NCBI GenBank assembly: GCA_027924585.1
Contig: BSBM01000994.1
Location: 7,695,001-7,759,000 of the forward strand
From: Larix kaempferi
Lineage: Eukaryota > Streptophyta > Pinopsida > Pinales > Pinaceae
DNA length: 64,000 nt
Reading direction: 5' to 3'
Each line of letters begins with the position of its first letter. Within the stretch, counting starts at the first letter, position 1. A program made the translations under genes and the position numbers. Under the pieces are notes generated by a model that was not told the origin of the DNA, made no database searches, and saw only the letters and a program-made list of their open reading frames with translations. Positions 34,105-45,840 of the stretch are shown here, one piece after another.

Positions 34105-34822
34105 TGTGAGATTTTGTAATATTCTCACAGAGATCTACATACAAAGATAAAATTCACACTAATTCTAACAGAGATCAAAAGAATTGAGCAGGAAAAATAG
34201 AAAAGGAAAAACTGTGTTACAATAGAAGAGAATGAAGAACAATTGGAAAAACTTCCATTCTCTTTATTATTCAGTAAAATGTGTACATAAATAATACATC
34301 TCCAAAGGAGAAGTTCGTGAGCCCGAAGAGGCAGTTGGAATCCACACAAGTGGCAGGCTTAGTTTGCATTGGAACCATCTCCTGATAAGGTCTAGTGGCC
34401 ATCGATGATGAATGGCTAGTAAAATAAGGCGAACGGGCATATGACTGAGTCATTGGAGCTATAAATAAGGGGATGAGACTCCAAGGAGGCACAATACTGA
34501 CTTGTAGTGGTCAAACTAGGTGCTCCTACACTCAATAGCAGTGAAACTAGGTGTAACAATCAGTTAACTGAGTAATCAAGGGGAAAAGGTGCCCTAAATC
34601 ATGGACTCTGATTGTACTAACTCCTTAAATCATGCATGAAGGTACCTTTGGACTTCAGTGATGTAACCAAGGCACTCTGAGTGGATAAGAGGGCTAATGA
34701 TGACCAAATTTAAGCTCTAGGGGTTTTAAATTAAGGACTAGATGCTAGGAGACTCAACTACCAATGCATGGATGCATGGAATGCATGCAAAACCAAGATG
34801 GGATGGTTAGAATATTCCAACA
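34105..34822 (-). repeat. 5' LTR (A) of the Copia-like element, 718 bp
   Basis: On the minus strand it begins TGTTGGAATATTCTAACCAT and ends in CTCACA next to the primer-binding site. It is alignable along its length with C (26749-27250 plus 31654-31893). Confidence 0.85.
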
Positions 34823-34862
34823 CTCAGACCACATGCCACTCCCGCAAGTTAGGGAGATTCGA

Positions 34863-35103
34863 GCAAACAAATAATAATAATAATAATTAATAACTAGTAA
34901 TTAATGATTAATGAAATGAAACATCTTGTCTAAAAGACATGACTTATCATTGTGACCAGTGAATGCTATAAGTACAATGTCACATGGTGATTGTATCATA
35001 TCATCTCTTATTCATTATACATTTATTATTTACTTGTCGATTTATGGATTATTTGTCCTATTTACATTGGATGTTTATTGAGTAACAAACTATGTTCATC
35101 ACA
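34863..35103 (+). repeat. 5' LTR of element E, second piece
   Basis: From AATTAATAACTAGTAATTAATG to GTTCATCACA it aligns with 38345-38576 of the 3' LTR, including ACATCTTGTCTAAA.GACATGAC and TTATGGATTATTTGTCC. The 3' LTR has about 20 extra bases (ATTGAAAGGACATGACTTA), a local duplication. Confidence 0.85.
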
Positions 35104-35104
35104 T

Positions 35105-35116
35105 TGGTATTAGAGC
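35105..35116 (+). promoter_or_regulatory. Primer-binding site of element E (degenerate)
   Basis: TGGTATTAGAGC differs by one base from the initiator tRNA-Met complement. Confidence 0.8.
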
Positions 35117-36600
35117 TATGCTCTGGTCTTGCTTTTGGCCACAAAATTTCAGACTTTGTCTGACTCAGCTTTTGGCCACATTCCATATTCAAAGTTTATC
35201 TAGATACCAGGTCTTTGACCAGATTCAATCTTTTGGCCATTAAAAAAATAAATCAGAAATCCAATCAAAGAAGATTCTCCTGCAAAGCATTGAAGGTGAG
35301 AAAAATCATCCAACTCCAATGTTAATCCAATTGTTGCATGTTGATCTTGTGGGAATAATTAGTCTCCCTCAGTGGTCACATGGAACATTTGGGTGAGACG
35401 GTATTAGAAGAGTGCTTACTCTGTAAATAGGAGATTGTTAAAATAACTATGAATTGACATATGTGAAGTCATTACTCCTCCACATTATTTTGAAAATGGT
35501 TGAAATTGCCTCTACCTTGGGGAATCACAACACTTATGTCTTTAACAAACATCTTGTAAATCAAACAATTAGGCATACAGATTTATTGGGTCAACTTGCC
35601 ACCATTTTGTCATCGGTAAAGGACAAAAAGAAACCTATTATGTATCATTGATAGTATAATAACAAAGACAAAAAAATTAAAATTGAATCACCTATAGTTT
35701 TAGAAAATTGAAGCCCATAAATGGTAAAGCTTATAGATTGTTCCTTTTGCAATTTGTGGTTAAACTAACTACTTGTGTTTATTTCCTATTGAGTCAAAGC
35801 ATAGCCTCTCTAATATGGCTCATCCAATAGTAAAAAAAATCCAACTTTTCCCATGTCTAGTCATCATTGAATCCACCACTATGGAAGCTTTGGTTTGAAA
35901 AATGTTGTCACCACTCTCAGCCAATCATGTAACGATAGATTAAGTTTTCAAATAAATTTAAAATACTAGCAGAACCATCGCTAGAATCCTGTGGTAGAAG
36001 GTTAGTGAATATCTAAATGTGACAGCGGTTCATGGAAATCACATGCCTATTCCCATCGCTGTAAATTTTAAGATTATTCCATAGGTTTAGATGTCTACAT
36101 GCAAAAATAAAAAGTCTTCCTAATTGGAAAACCACCAACAAATTGTGTTGGAAAATATTGGTCGAATTTAAGGCTTTTCTACATAAAAATCCAAAACATA
36201 AGGTCAAACAGGATTTGAAAATGTACCAGGAATCAAATATTCAAACACCATTTTTTGCAGAGTCGCGACCTTGTAGATATTAAACATTTGAGTTATTGGT
36301 TACACGTTCAAAAGTGAGTGTATTCTCATACATTAAAAATGGGCTAAGAAAAGTCCAAATTTAAATCAAATTTAAATTAAATCGTGGTATATTTAAAAAT
36401 ATTAGATTATTTAACATTTTTTAACGAAGGAACTAAGATCTAGTTTAAAAGTTATAAAAAGGTATTTAACTCTATTTTAAAAGTTATAAAAATGTATTTT
36501 TTTAAAGTTAAGGTGCATTTTTATGAGCAAAGCTAAAATGAGTTAATTGAGTTTCTTAAATCCCTAGTACTAAGTAAAGGGAAACAAAAATATCAAAGTA
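35117..36600 (+). other. Element E internal region, no domain recognised
   Basis: It contains several repeats of CTTTTGGCCA near 35130-35245 and a frame at 35454-35651 (LVNQTIRHTDLLGQL and similar). I do not recognise any gag or pol domain. Confidence 0.5.
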
Positions 36601-36674
36601 TCTCTGGATAGGGATTCTGACGAAACAAAATGGACTTTTGTGGTGAAAAACAAGGAAGATTTCTTCATACTTAT

Positions 36675-37160
36675 AAAAATGTATGGATTCCTTATTAAAA
36701 GTTAATGGGATTATTCAAAAAAGGGATATCAACATTGTTATTTGCTCGACCACTAAGAAAAATCACATGAACATTGACTTGGCAAACCAATTAATGGTTC
36801 TAAAACCCAATATAATTGAAAATGACACGGGTTTTTCCGATGAGAAATATGAAATTAAGAACCTACAACTATCTATTGATGATTAAAATTCATAGCTCAA
36901 TTAAATGTCGTATCAATGTATCAAGACAGAGTTGATATAATTCTAGATTCAACCTAGATGGATAAATTGGGTCCTTTCAATTTCACCACAAGGAATTTCT
37001 TGAGGTTTTCATATAAATTGAAGAAAATAGCATTGCAGGATGTTACAATGAAGCCATGCTCAAAGATTCACTCACAAAAAGACTTGAAGGGTGTATCAGA
37101 AGTGATCCTTCAAGATAGTCGAAAGTCAATACACAAGTTACAGGGTCGACAGAAATAATG
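36675..37160 (+). pseudogene. Decayed retropepsin-like segment of element E
   Basis: The reading LKVNGIIQKRDINIVICSTT, MNIDLANQL and later IILDSTWMDKLGPFNFTTRN followed by FLRFSYKLKKIALQDVTMKP has the spacing of a plant retropepsin (entry strand, active-site loop, then a hydrophobic ILG.TWL-like strand). The catalytic D-S/T-G is not visible, and stops near 36884 and 36940 break the frame. The likeness is moderate; I infer an inactive protease remnant. Confidence 0.45.
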
Positions 37161-37199
37161 TGACAAGGTCATCATTGAGAAAGCTGAAGATATTTCTCT

Positions 37200-37590
37200 C
37201 CTAATAAATCATAATCATAAACTACTTCGAAAAATCATGAAGTCCAAGGAGAAGAAGCAGTGTTTTCAAAAGTTAGAACAAGGGAAACAAGATCTTGTGA
37301 AGGAATTCAACAAAAAGTTATCAAAGAAAGATCAAGAAGCTTCTAGCTCAAGGAACCTTAACCAGAGGCCTCTCAAGCAAATCACAAGATTTAAAGAGGT
37401 GCAATCAGAAAACCATAACCTTAAGGACAAGGTTAAAAATCTAGAGAACAATGAAGAACTTTCACACTTAAGGATTCATAATCAGAGTTTACTTACCCAA
37501 ATCAAGAAGTTAAAGAATGATAAGAAGTCACTACAAGGGAAGCTAGATAAAAAAAAATTGAAGGAAATATGCCAACACCTAATATTCTGA
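37200..37590 (+). pseudogene. Lys/Gln-rich coiled-coil segment of element E
   Basis: About 117 open codons with heptad-like Leu, Lys and Gln spacing (LVKEFNKKLSKKDQEASSS, HNLKDKVKNLENNEELSHL, LLTQIKKLKNDKKSLQGKL). It follows the protease-like part, in a position where a coding retroelement would have reverse transcriptase. It ends with a stop at 37588-37590. The function is unknown; it may be specific to this element lineage. Confidence 0.45.
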
Positions 37591-38278
37591 AGAATGAAGG
37601 TATGGCCAGATTTACATTTATTACATAAGGGCTCAATAAGAACATCATGTCACTTACAAGAATTGAACTTGGGTGGGGAGGGTAATAATCATTCCTCCCA
37701 ACCACCCAAGCTACATTTAATGGACTTGAAGCTAGATAAACTTATCAATAAAGAACCAGGAATCAATAAAGAAACAATGACTGGTCTCATTGAAATAAAG
37801 AAGTCATAAGAGGTAAAAATAGAGACATTGGAGAAGGGAACCAATACATATCCAATTGAAATTGTACCTACCAATAAATCACCAAAATCATCAAAAAGGC
37901 GAAGTTTCGAGTACATGACACCAAATACAAGAATACCCTATCATCATCCTAATTATAAGGGTCATCAGGGAACTAACCGAAGACAAAATAAATATACAAG
38001 GTTAAGAAGAGATCCTAATATATTGACAAGAAGTTCAAGTATGGAATCCTATCATCATAGAATTCATTTCCAAACAAAATCACAAAAGAACAAATTAGGA
38101 AGGTTTGACCCTTACATAATTCGACAACTCTGCTCATCACTTAGAAGATCATATCGCCTTATGTCCTCAACAATGATGAAACATAAGAATGAAGAATTCT
38201 GAGAAAGCATTATAATCCATAGCGAAGACACAACTTTTGCATGCTTTGAGGGAAAATAATTTTTAAAAGGGAAGGCAA
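37591..38278 (+). other. Element E 3' internal region and polypurine tract
   Basis: A basic open frame at 37828-38202 (KSPKSSKRRSFEYMTPNTR and onward) is unrecognised. The region ends in TTTTAAAAGGGAAGGCAA (about 38261-38278), acting as polypurine tract. Confidence 0.5.
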
Positions 38279-38576
38279 TGTAACATACATAATAATACTA
38301 AGTAAAAATAAAATAATAATTACAATAAATAATAATGATAATTTTAATATTTAATAACTAATGATTAATGAAATGACACATCTTGTCTAAAGGACATGAC
38401 CTATTGAAAGGACATGACTTAACATTGTGACCAATCAATGCTATAAGTACACTATCACATGGTCATTGTATCATATCATATCTTCTTCATTATACATTTA
38501 TTATTTACTTGTCCATTTATGGATTATTTGTCCTATTTACATTGGATGTTTCTTGAGTAACGAACTCGGTTTGTCA
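38279..38576 (+). repeat. 3' LTR of element E (298 bp)
   Basis: Starts TGTAACATAC right after a purine-rich stretch and ends TTTGTCA before TGATC. Confidence 0.85.
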
Positions 38577-38581
38577 TGATC

Positions 38582-39227
38582 TATCCCCATCGACATCAAC
38601 TTATCTTGCTCTAGGAATGAGATTTAGAGATTTTTTAGTACCTTGGGACTTGTAGTCCTCAGTGGCAAGTTTCCTCGCTATTGATAGTGTGAATTCATCC
38701 ATGGCCCCTGAATGATAGATTGTACAATTGTTCAACGGCAACTCATATATTCACACTTGTTAGGATGTACTAAGTAACTTAGCTCCCATTATCATCATCA
38801 GTGGTTTATCTAGTGCTTGTTAAATGTTTACATCAATGACTGGTAATCAAATGGTGTTCTTCATGTTTGAATTCAACTCAATAATTCATATGGTAAAGAA
38901 CACATACATACTAGTGGTTTGGATGGAAGACCTCGGATTCTAATTTCATTCTCATATTTTCTATTTCTTGAGTTGTGCAAGATTGTACCATGCCTCATAT
39001 AACATTGGTACCACATGGAGAACTAGCTTACACTCATTTCAGTTGTTCTCCTATTTATATACTAAGACATATATCCACTATGTATATGTTCGTGAATACG
39101 ATCTATTAGCGATATCGATCCATTGTGTATCTTTTTTGTGGCCATGATTCAACATTTCCATTCATATTACATGGATCTGTAGTGTATTTGATTTGGTGGC
39201 CATGTTCTTTTTCACTTGAGCATGGGT
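38582..39227. other. Intergenic DNA, no gene recognised
   Basis: Between element E and the solo LTR. No domain or RNA gene seen. Confidence 0.5.
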
Positions 39228-39232
39228 ATGCC

Positions 39233-40696
39233 TGTAATGTCCCCAGCTTAACCCTATTGCATTAATATTGTAAATGATGTAAATATTGTCATTTAGTCAT
39301 GGTGAGGAGCTCAAGGCCAAGGCCCCGCCACTGACTTATCGTTTTATGTATCGGCAATTAGAATAGATGCATATGGTTCTTGTGCTAGCAGTGCACAATG
39401 TAAAATAGGACATCATGTAAATATGCAATTTTAATGAAAAACCCCACAACTAGCTACGCAATGCAACAAAAGAGACGGGGGCACGATCTTTACAAGGAAG
39501 AGGGAGGGAAATTATTCAAACCCTTGAGCCAATGGTATTAATCCATGTGTCAATGAGGAAACCCATAAAACCACCAACTACCCATTTTGTCTCATGCACC
39601 CAATCATTTAATTCTCCCAAGAAATTGGTTAAGGCAGTTAATGCCTTGGAAATGAAGAAGCATGGGCAAGCCATTTTCGTGCATGGGCAAGCCATCAACC
39701 TGGAAATTCGTGTTTTGTCTCCTTGGGCAAGAAACCACCCACGAAAGGGTGCCCAAAGCCATTCTGAACAGGCAGCCTTTGATCATTCACGCAGTTGGAG
39801 CTAGCTGGGTCTTTCCCTACACGTTTTTCATCCAAATCCTGCATTTCTCCATGCCTGGGAGTTCGTTTTTGCATATGCAGTAGCCTGGGAGAGGAGAGCC
39901 ACAATTTGGGGACTGTATGGAGGTCGTTTTTGCCCCCGAATGTCCAAGGACGTTTTTCTAAAAACGGATTGGCTTCCCAGGGTTGTTCCCCATCTTCCCA
40001 TTTCGTTTTTGTGTGTTCCCACATTTTTCTGAGTGAGTTGAAACCCCATCTCATGCATCCCACTGTGGAAATCGTTTTCCTCATGCCCAGTAATTGTGGT
40101 TTTGTTGTTCAGTGCATCCCGTTTTAGATTTGAACCTGTGAGCAGGGGCTTCAAGAGTGGAAGAGGACAGATTTGGCTTGATGAGCCCAATGGTGTATCC
40201 ATAGCTCCATGGTTGAGCCACTAGCCTAGTAACTCACCTCTGCCCACCTCTTAGCAGCCTGAGAAACCCAACTGCTAGTTGGTTGGGTTGATTCTGGCAT
40301 ACCTTTGGCTATGTGAGAGCCTGTTTCCCCTTTACCTTGTGGAGATCGTGCCCAGCTCGGGGGTGGCAGTGGTGCCGAGAGATTAAGGAGCACACTGGCC
40401 TACGGTTGGGTGGAACGTTGCAGAAGCGTAGCTGGTTGCTTGGGATTACTTGGTTTAAAGATAAGTATTTTCATTTGCTATTTCTGCAATGTCTACACTT
40501 AATGGCTATCATGAAAACGTTGGATGTGTGTTAATTCTGCACATGACTTACTTCCGCTGTGTTTTTAAAAGATTTATGCATCTTCATATCTCCATTTAGT
40601 ATGTGATTGCTCAGGAAATGAGTTTATGGGGCTGGATGCCCGGTTTGGGATCACGATCCTCTCCATTGCACTAGTATAATGGGAGGGGACGTGACA
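39233..40696 (+). mobile_element. Solo LTR of a Ty3/gypsy element (1,464 bp)
   Basis: It begins TGTAATGTCCCC and ends GGGGACGTGACA. It is flanked by perfect ATGCC copies (39228-39232, 40697-40701). There is no primer-binding site or internal region, as expected after LTR-LTR recombination. It shares the start motif and the block CTCGGGGG(T/A)GG...GCCTACGGTTGGGTGG with the 2,120-bp LTRs. The minus-strand open frames at 39695-40202 are incidental. Confidence 0.88.
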
Positions 40697-40701
40697 ATGC
40701 C

Positions 40702-41640
40702 CGACTCAGGAAGAGAGTGTTATGCTCTCTTTTTTTTTTGCAAGTAGCTTTCTTTATCTAGTCTTGGTGAATCCTACTTAGGTCTACTGATTAAGATCCT
40801 TATACATTTGTAATGCATTTCGGCCATCTAATTCTCCTCTACCCTCATACATTAGGGGGCACTCAGTGTTGCTAAAATACCCTTGCATTCCTCTTACACA
40901 TCAAAATGTAGAAAAAATATTTCAAAAAACTCATTTTTGGCTTGTATATGTGGGTTTTCAGCTAGCAAAATGTGTATACATGTGTTACCTTTTAGAAACA
41001 CACGTACATCTCTGTAAAAAAATTTTAAAAAAAAATTCCAAGTGGTTGAATGCCATTTCTAGTCCACATCGATTTAGTTACACCTAACTCAACCCCCTAA
41101 ACTACCTCTCTCAAATATAAAAGCAAGCCCCAATATGAAGTAAGGGACCATATATGCCAACATTGTAATTATATGCTACATGAATTGAATAAGAGTTTCC
41201 ATAGGTTTTTTATAACATCCTTCCCCCTCAAATTCCTATGTATGTTGAGTTTCATTCCTTCCTAGAGTGAGTGGGGATATTGATTGTTCATAATCAATCC
41301 CTTTTATTTCTAATCAAAGGAAGACAGTGGAAGAATATCTATCAGTGGCCTGGGTAAGGAGAATCCAGATTGGTGATGGAGGTACTAGGTTGAATATTCA
41401 GGTGATGTCTTACTTTTGTAGTTGTCTCTTGATTAAAATATAAGATCACTCTTATTTCCATCCCCCAAAACATTTTTCTTTATACTGTGATTTGTTTGCA
41501 CGTGATCTTTCAGGATTGCATTGATGTTCCTTGATAAAATAAATTTACTTTGTCAATTTAAGAATTTGAAGTTAATTTGTGTTCTCTCATTTCAATAGCC
41601 AAAATTATTTGAGAAAGGTCTTTGGTTGTGATTGCAGGTA
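40702..41640. other. Intergenic DNA between two solo LTRs
   Basis: No gene recognised. It contains short T and A tracts (40730, 41025). Confidence 0.5.
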
Positions 41641-43691
41641 CAAAATGTAACTACCCAAAAATCCTTGTCACGTTCTAGAGGAAATGGGGTGAAATTTTTG
41701 GTTTTACTTAACATACTTTCGATATTTGTAAAATCATTAATTCACCTACCATAAGTGAATAACATCTAGACAATTAGGTACATATATTTACTGTAATATT
41801 GAAAATCCTTTCTGAGCATAGAGGCATGCAAACCAAGTTTATTTTTATAATATTATAAAGTAGATTTTTAAGTAAAAAATCACTTTCCACTTCCTGTACA
41901 AACTTGGGTAAGAAATACCACACAAAGCTTCGAACTTGGTAAAACATAGAAGAGCACTCCTACACAATAAGTTAGTTCCATAACTTCGATGTTATCTTTA
42001 ACAAAGTCCTCTTAGAAAGAGTCATCTAAACATCAGAAGTATGCATATGTACCATTAATCTTACCATAGATATAAACAAAGATATACACTTATCTTTCCA
42101 TATAATGATATGTAATCCTTTTCTTCTTCTCTTACTCCTATTAAACATTATATCAACAACAATGATATCAAATGGGGTAAATACTTGTAGAGTGATAAAT
42201 CAGTTCGATACTCAATCATACTTGGTAATTATAATATTAAGTGCAATGATATACGAATATACATTCATGTGCTATATTTCATTCTATGCAAAGGTCCTTG
42301 TTCACTAAGTTATATACTTATTCAACCTTTAGAAAACTTGTCAACACATCTTTACTGCAAAATAGAAAGCCTTTTCGAAGACAGAAGCATGCAAACCAAA
42401 TATAGCATTGTGATTTCATAGTTTTCCTTAACCAGAATTCAACTAACCATTAGTTGTAAGTATACTATTAATATCACCCTAAGTCAATGAAGACAAAGAT
42501 ATACACCTATATATCAATATGAGGTCATGTCAAAGTTTTTCTCTTACACCCATTAAATACTATGTCATCCATAGATTATGTCGAAAGGTGTAATCATAAC
42601 TTTAAGAAGATTTGGCTAGGTTATGTCGATTGTTCTCCTTTACATCATTCACAAAAAGTATACAAAGATACTTTTTTTCACACATACTCTTACATAGATC
42701 ACTATTGATGCAGAATTATATAAGGTAATGTCGTATTCTTTGTCCACATAAGATTTTTCACATTTATTCAAGTGCACAAAAAGCTTATCCATTCTTCTAT
42801 TGCATCCACAATCATATGCTAACACATTTAAACATAATTTCTAATACATGTTCTCAACATCAAAGACATGAAAATGGCGAAACCTTAAGCATGTGCATGA
42901 TACTATTCTTCCTTAGGGTTAGTATCATATTGGAATCTCTTTTTCAACTAATTGTAGTCTCTTTCCTTTGGACATCTACCAATCAACTTTACATAAATGC
43001 ATGAAGAAGTAAACATAATAGATTATACTCTTCACTTACATTAATAGAATATCATTAAAGATACAATTAATTGAGTCAATATATATATCAACGAGTATGA
43101 TGACTTTATAAGCATACTTTTCTTACCAATTCAGTAGAACTGAAAAAGGGTTGTTCTTCCCGTCTTCTTCTTCCTATATTCATCATACTTACAACATTTA
43201 TTAGTACTATAAAATATACTCTAAAAACTCTAGGTGTCTTTCCATTATTCCTGCAATATATTTATCGGATTACATTTATAAATATTTATTTAGGGGAAAC
43301 TGTTTTGGGAAATGCAATGCTCCACCCAACCATAGGCTCTTCGACGGCTTCTACTCAGTCTGTCTGACGGCCACCCCCAAGCTGGGAATGGTGATCCACA
43401 ATTAGGATAGGGAGTTTTTAAGTCTCTTCGCCCTAGAACTAACCACACACAACCCTAGAGGTTATTGCAGTGCTCCTGCAAATCAAAAGGTAGTGCTCCT
43501 ACCTGGACACTTCTCGTGTCCTAACCTCTTGCATAGTTGTGGTGTTGTTCTCTGCGGTCCCAAGTCTGTAATCTAGACTTGACCTTCTATGCTCCATGGC
43601 ACATGCAAGTGTTTATCGATTTTTGTTCATGACAGTCATCCCATATGTAATATAACCAATGCAAACATAATCAATGCATTTGACATGCTAC

Positions 43692-43990
43692 CAATGCATT
43701 TGACATCAACCAGAATTTGCAATTCCACTAGCATCATAAGTATATATGTAGGCTTAATCAATGCATACAATGCATTCGAAATGCAACATATAGATGTAAT
43801 GTGATACCAACATTAATTATATATATGTAAAATTAGTCAATGCATTTGACATCAAACAGGATTTGAAATTCCACTAGCATCCTAAGTATATATGTAAACT
43901 TAATCAATGCATACAATGCATTGGCGACATGCAACATATAGATGTAATGTGATACCAACATTAATTATATACATGTAAACTTAGTCAATG
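43692..43990. repeat. 146-bp tandem repeat, two copies plus a partial
   Basis: Copies begin CAATGCATTTGACATCAA at 43692 and 43838, with shared CCACTAGCATC and ATGCAACATATAGATGTAAT. A partial third copy follows. TGCATT motifs recur throughout. Confidence 0.85.
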
Positions 43991-44009
43991 CATATACAGT
44001 CAATGCATT

Positions 44010-44125
44010 CGTCATATGATTTATATATATTACATATCTATACATATCTATATATATCATATAATTTATATATATTACATATCTATATATATATATATAT
44101 ATATATATATCATATGATATTTATA
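44010..44125. repeat. AT-rich microsatellite cluster
   Basis: Interrupted (TA)n and ATATCTATACAT runs. Confidence 0.85.
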
Positions 44126-45079
44126 TATTCATATACTCATGATATCTCTTACTTATATCTTTTTTAAATCTATGTATACACATTGATAACATTTATCATG
44201 TTCTCATAAAATAATACACATAAGACCTTAATGATGTAGGGCATCTGTGCTCTTCCAACATAAACATTTTCTCCGAAAAGCATCAACATACAAACAAGAT
44301 CACAATAGGGACTCGGTAACCACAACATGCATACTAATGCTATGCACGCTATCTCCAAGGAGCATTAACATAAATAAAATAAGGATGTCTTCGCCTTCAG
44401 ACATCAAGATAAAAATAATAACAAACATAGTACTCTTGCTATCTCTAGCATTCACGCATTTGGAAATACTAAGAGATAACGCTGGCAGCAAAAGAAAGAA
44501 CACAGATCATAATATTTGATATATCCTACCGAACATGTACAGGGATCTGGCATTTCATCCAGCCGTCCTTTCCCAATCTTTCACGACAGCGATCAAATAC
44601 AAATCACACCCATAGTTCCAGCAAACATTTAATATGCGCAGAAGTTCTATATATATATTTTTTATGCTACAGGAAGGTCCTTAGTACGATTTGTGTATCC
44701 CGAGATCCCATCTCAAGAAGATACAAGTGTATATATGTATAGAGAATACTTTATCCAAAAACACAGCAATGATCCAAAACAAACGCATCAACGTTTCACC
44801 AAGCAGAGAAAAAAAGATGGGGTCGATCCTCTCTCTGGAGAGAAACGCCCAACTTGCACATCGATTTTGTCACAGCACTAATTCAAAACCAAAAACGCAA
44901 CAACAAAATTCCAATAAATACCGTGAAATGCCGAGCATGTGATCTCTTCCAGCATCCACGATTTCATTTCCGGTTGTCTCGCATTCACACAGATTTCTAA
45001 ATAAACAAAGGTAACAACTGAGTTTCACGATTTTATCTCCAGCATCACGCATTCACCAAACACAGAGATTCATCTAAAT

Positions 45080-45250
45080 CGATGCAGCATATAGAGATAT
45101 TCTACGATGGTCGCATTCGAAATACCGAGATATCCCCAAATCGATGGCAACATTTAAAAGACAGAGATCCATCAAAATCGATGGCAACATTCAAACTATC
45201 CTACAATAGAAGCATTCAACATACAGAGATATCCCCAAAACGTTTTTCCA
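45080..45250. repeat. Short degenerate repeats leading into the 81-bp minisatellite
   Basis: Recurring AGAGATATCCCCAAA and AATCGATGGCAACATT phrases at roughly 40-70-bp spacing. Confidence 0.6.
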
Positions 45251-45257
45251 TCCAACT

Positions 45258-45840
45258 CAAAGAAGAAATACAAAGCTGCAAAAATGTTTTTCAATCCAAT
45301 GAATACATACAAAGCTTCATAACGTTTTTCAATCCATTCAATGAAGAAATATAGAGCTGCAAAAAACGTTTTTCAATCCCATGAATACATACAGAGATTC
45401 AGAACGTTTTCCAATCCATTCAATGAAGAAATACAGAGCTGCAAAAATGTTTTTCAATCCCATGAATACATACAGAGCTTCAAAACATTTTCCAATCCAT
45501 TCAATGAAGAAATACAGAGCTACAAAAACGTTTTTCAATCCCATGAATACATACAGAGCTTCAAAACATGTTCCAATCCATTCAATGAAGAAATACAGAG
45601 CTATAAAAATGTTTTTCAATCCCATGAATACATACAGAGCTCCAAAACATTTTCCAATCCATTCAATGAATAAATACAGAGCTGCAAAACCATTTTCCAA
45701 TCCATTCAATGAAGAAATACAGAGCTGCAAAAACGTTTTTCAATCCCATGAATACATACAAAGCTTTAAAATGTTTTCCAATCCAGTCAATGAAGAAATA
45801 CAGAGCTTCGGAACGTTTTCCAATCCATTCAATGAAGAAG
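45258..45840. repeat. 81-bp minisatellite built from 40-bp half-units
   Basis: GAAGAAATACAGAGCTGC recurs at about 45343, 45425, 45506, 45587, 45668, 45711, 45792 and 45834 (spacing 81-82, with two half-steps of 42-43). Each unit is two related 40-bp halves (GAAGAAATACAGAGCT and GAATACATACAGAGCT). Because 81 is a multiple of three, long frames are open in several registers on both strands. Confidence 0.92.

Larger units (their letters stand above)
26749..34822 (-). mobile_element. Copia-like gag-only LTR retrotransposon with three LTRs, one chimeric
   Basis: On the minus strand the 5' LTR is 34822-34105, followed by a primer-binding site at 34104-34093, a gag-like open frame (33959-32838), a C-rich/G-rich polypurine tract near 32656-32664, and an internal LTR-like block at 32655-31907. 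Then come a second polypurine tract (31894-31904) and the outer 3' LTR (31893-31654 plus 27250-26749, split by a gypsy element). Outer flanks CTTAG (26744-26748) and CTCAG (34823-34827) fit a 5-bp target duplication with one change. No protease, integrase or reverse transcriptase is present, so it is non-autonomous. Confidence 0.75.
26552..34862 (+). mobile_element. Probable tRNA-derived SINE, split by the Copia-like element
   Basis: About 235 bp remain, at 26552-26748 and 34828-34862. The left part has a tRNA-like box A (TAGCTCACTCAGT at about 26563) and a box-B-like AATTCAATTCCCC about 50 bp later. The right part ends GATTCGAGCAAACAAATAATAATAAT. Both sides are bounded by AAT repeats of the host LTR, which would serve as the target duplication. 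No second copy is in the window, so the call rests on structure alone. Confidence 0.4.
26474..38576 (+). mobile_element. LTR retrotransposon E, 5' LTR split by nested insertions
   Basis: The 3' LTR (38279-38576) begins TGTAACATACA. The matching 5' LTR begins at 26474 (TATAACATACAG), breaks in an AAT-repeat at about 26550, resumes at about 34863 and ends at 35103. Flanks AGATC (26469-26473) and TGATC (38577-38581) are a plausible 5-bp target duplication with one change. A degenerate primer-binding site (TGGTATTAGAGC, 35105-35116) follows the 5' LTR. AAAAGGGAAGGCAA precedes the 3' LTR as polypurine tract. Without the nested 8.3 kb the element is about 3.8 kb. It encodes only a decayed protease-like and coiled-coil region, so it is probably non-autonomous. 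Confidence 0.8.

Noticed and set aside
39516-40202. Several overlapping frames on both strands in the solo LTR
   Set aside because: Inside an LTR with TG/CA ends and target duplication; no family resemblance.
45258-45840. CRISPR array
   Set aside because: Repeats are adjacent without unique spacers, and the genome is a plant's.
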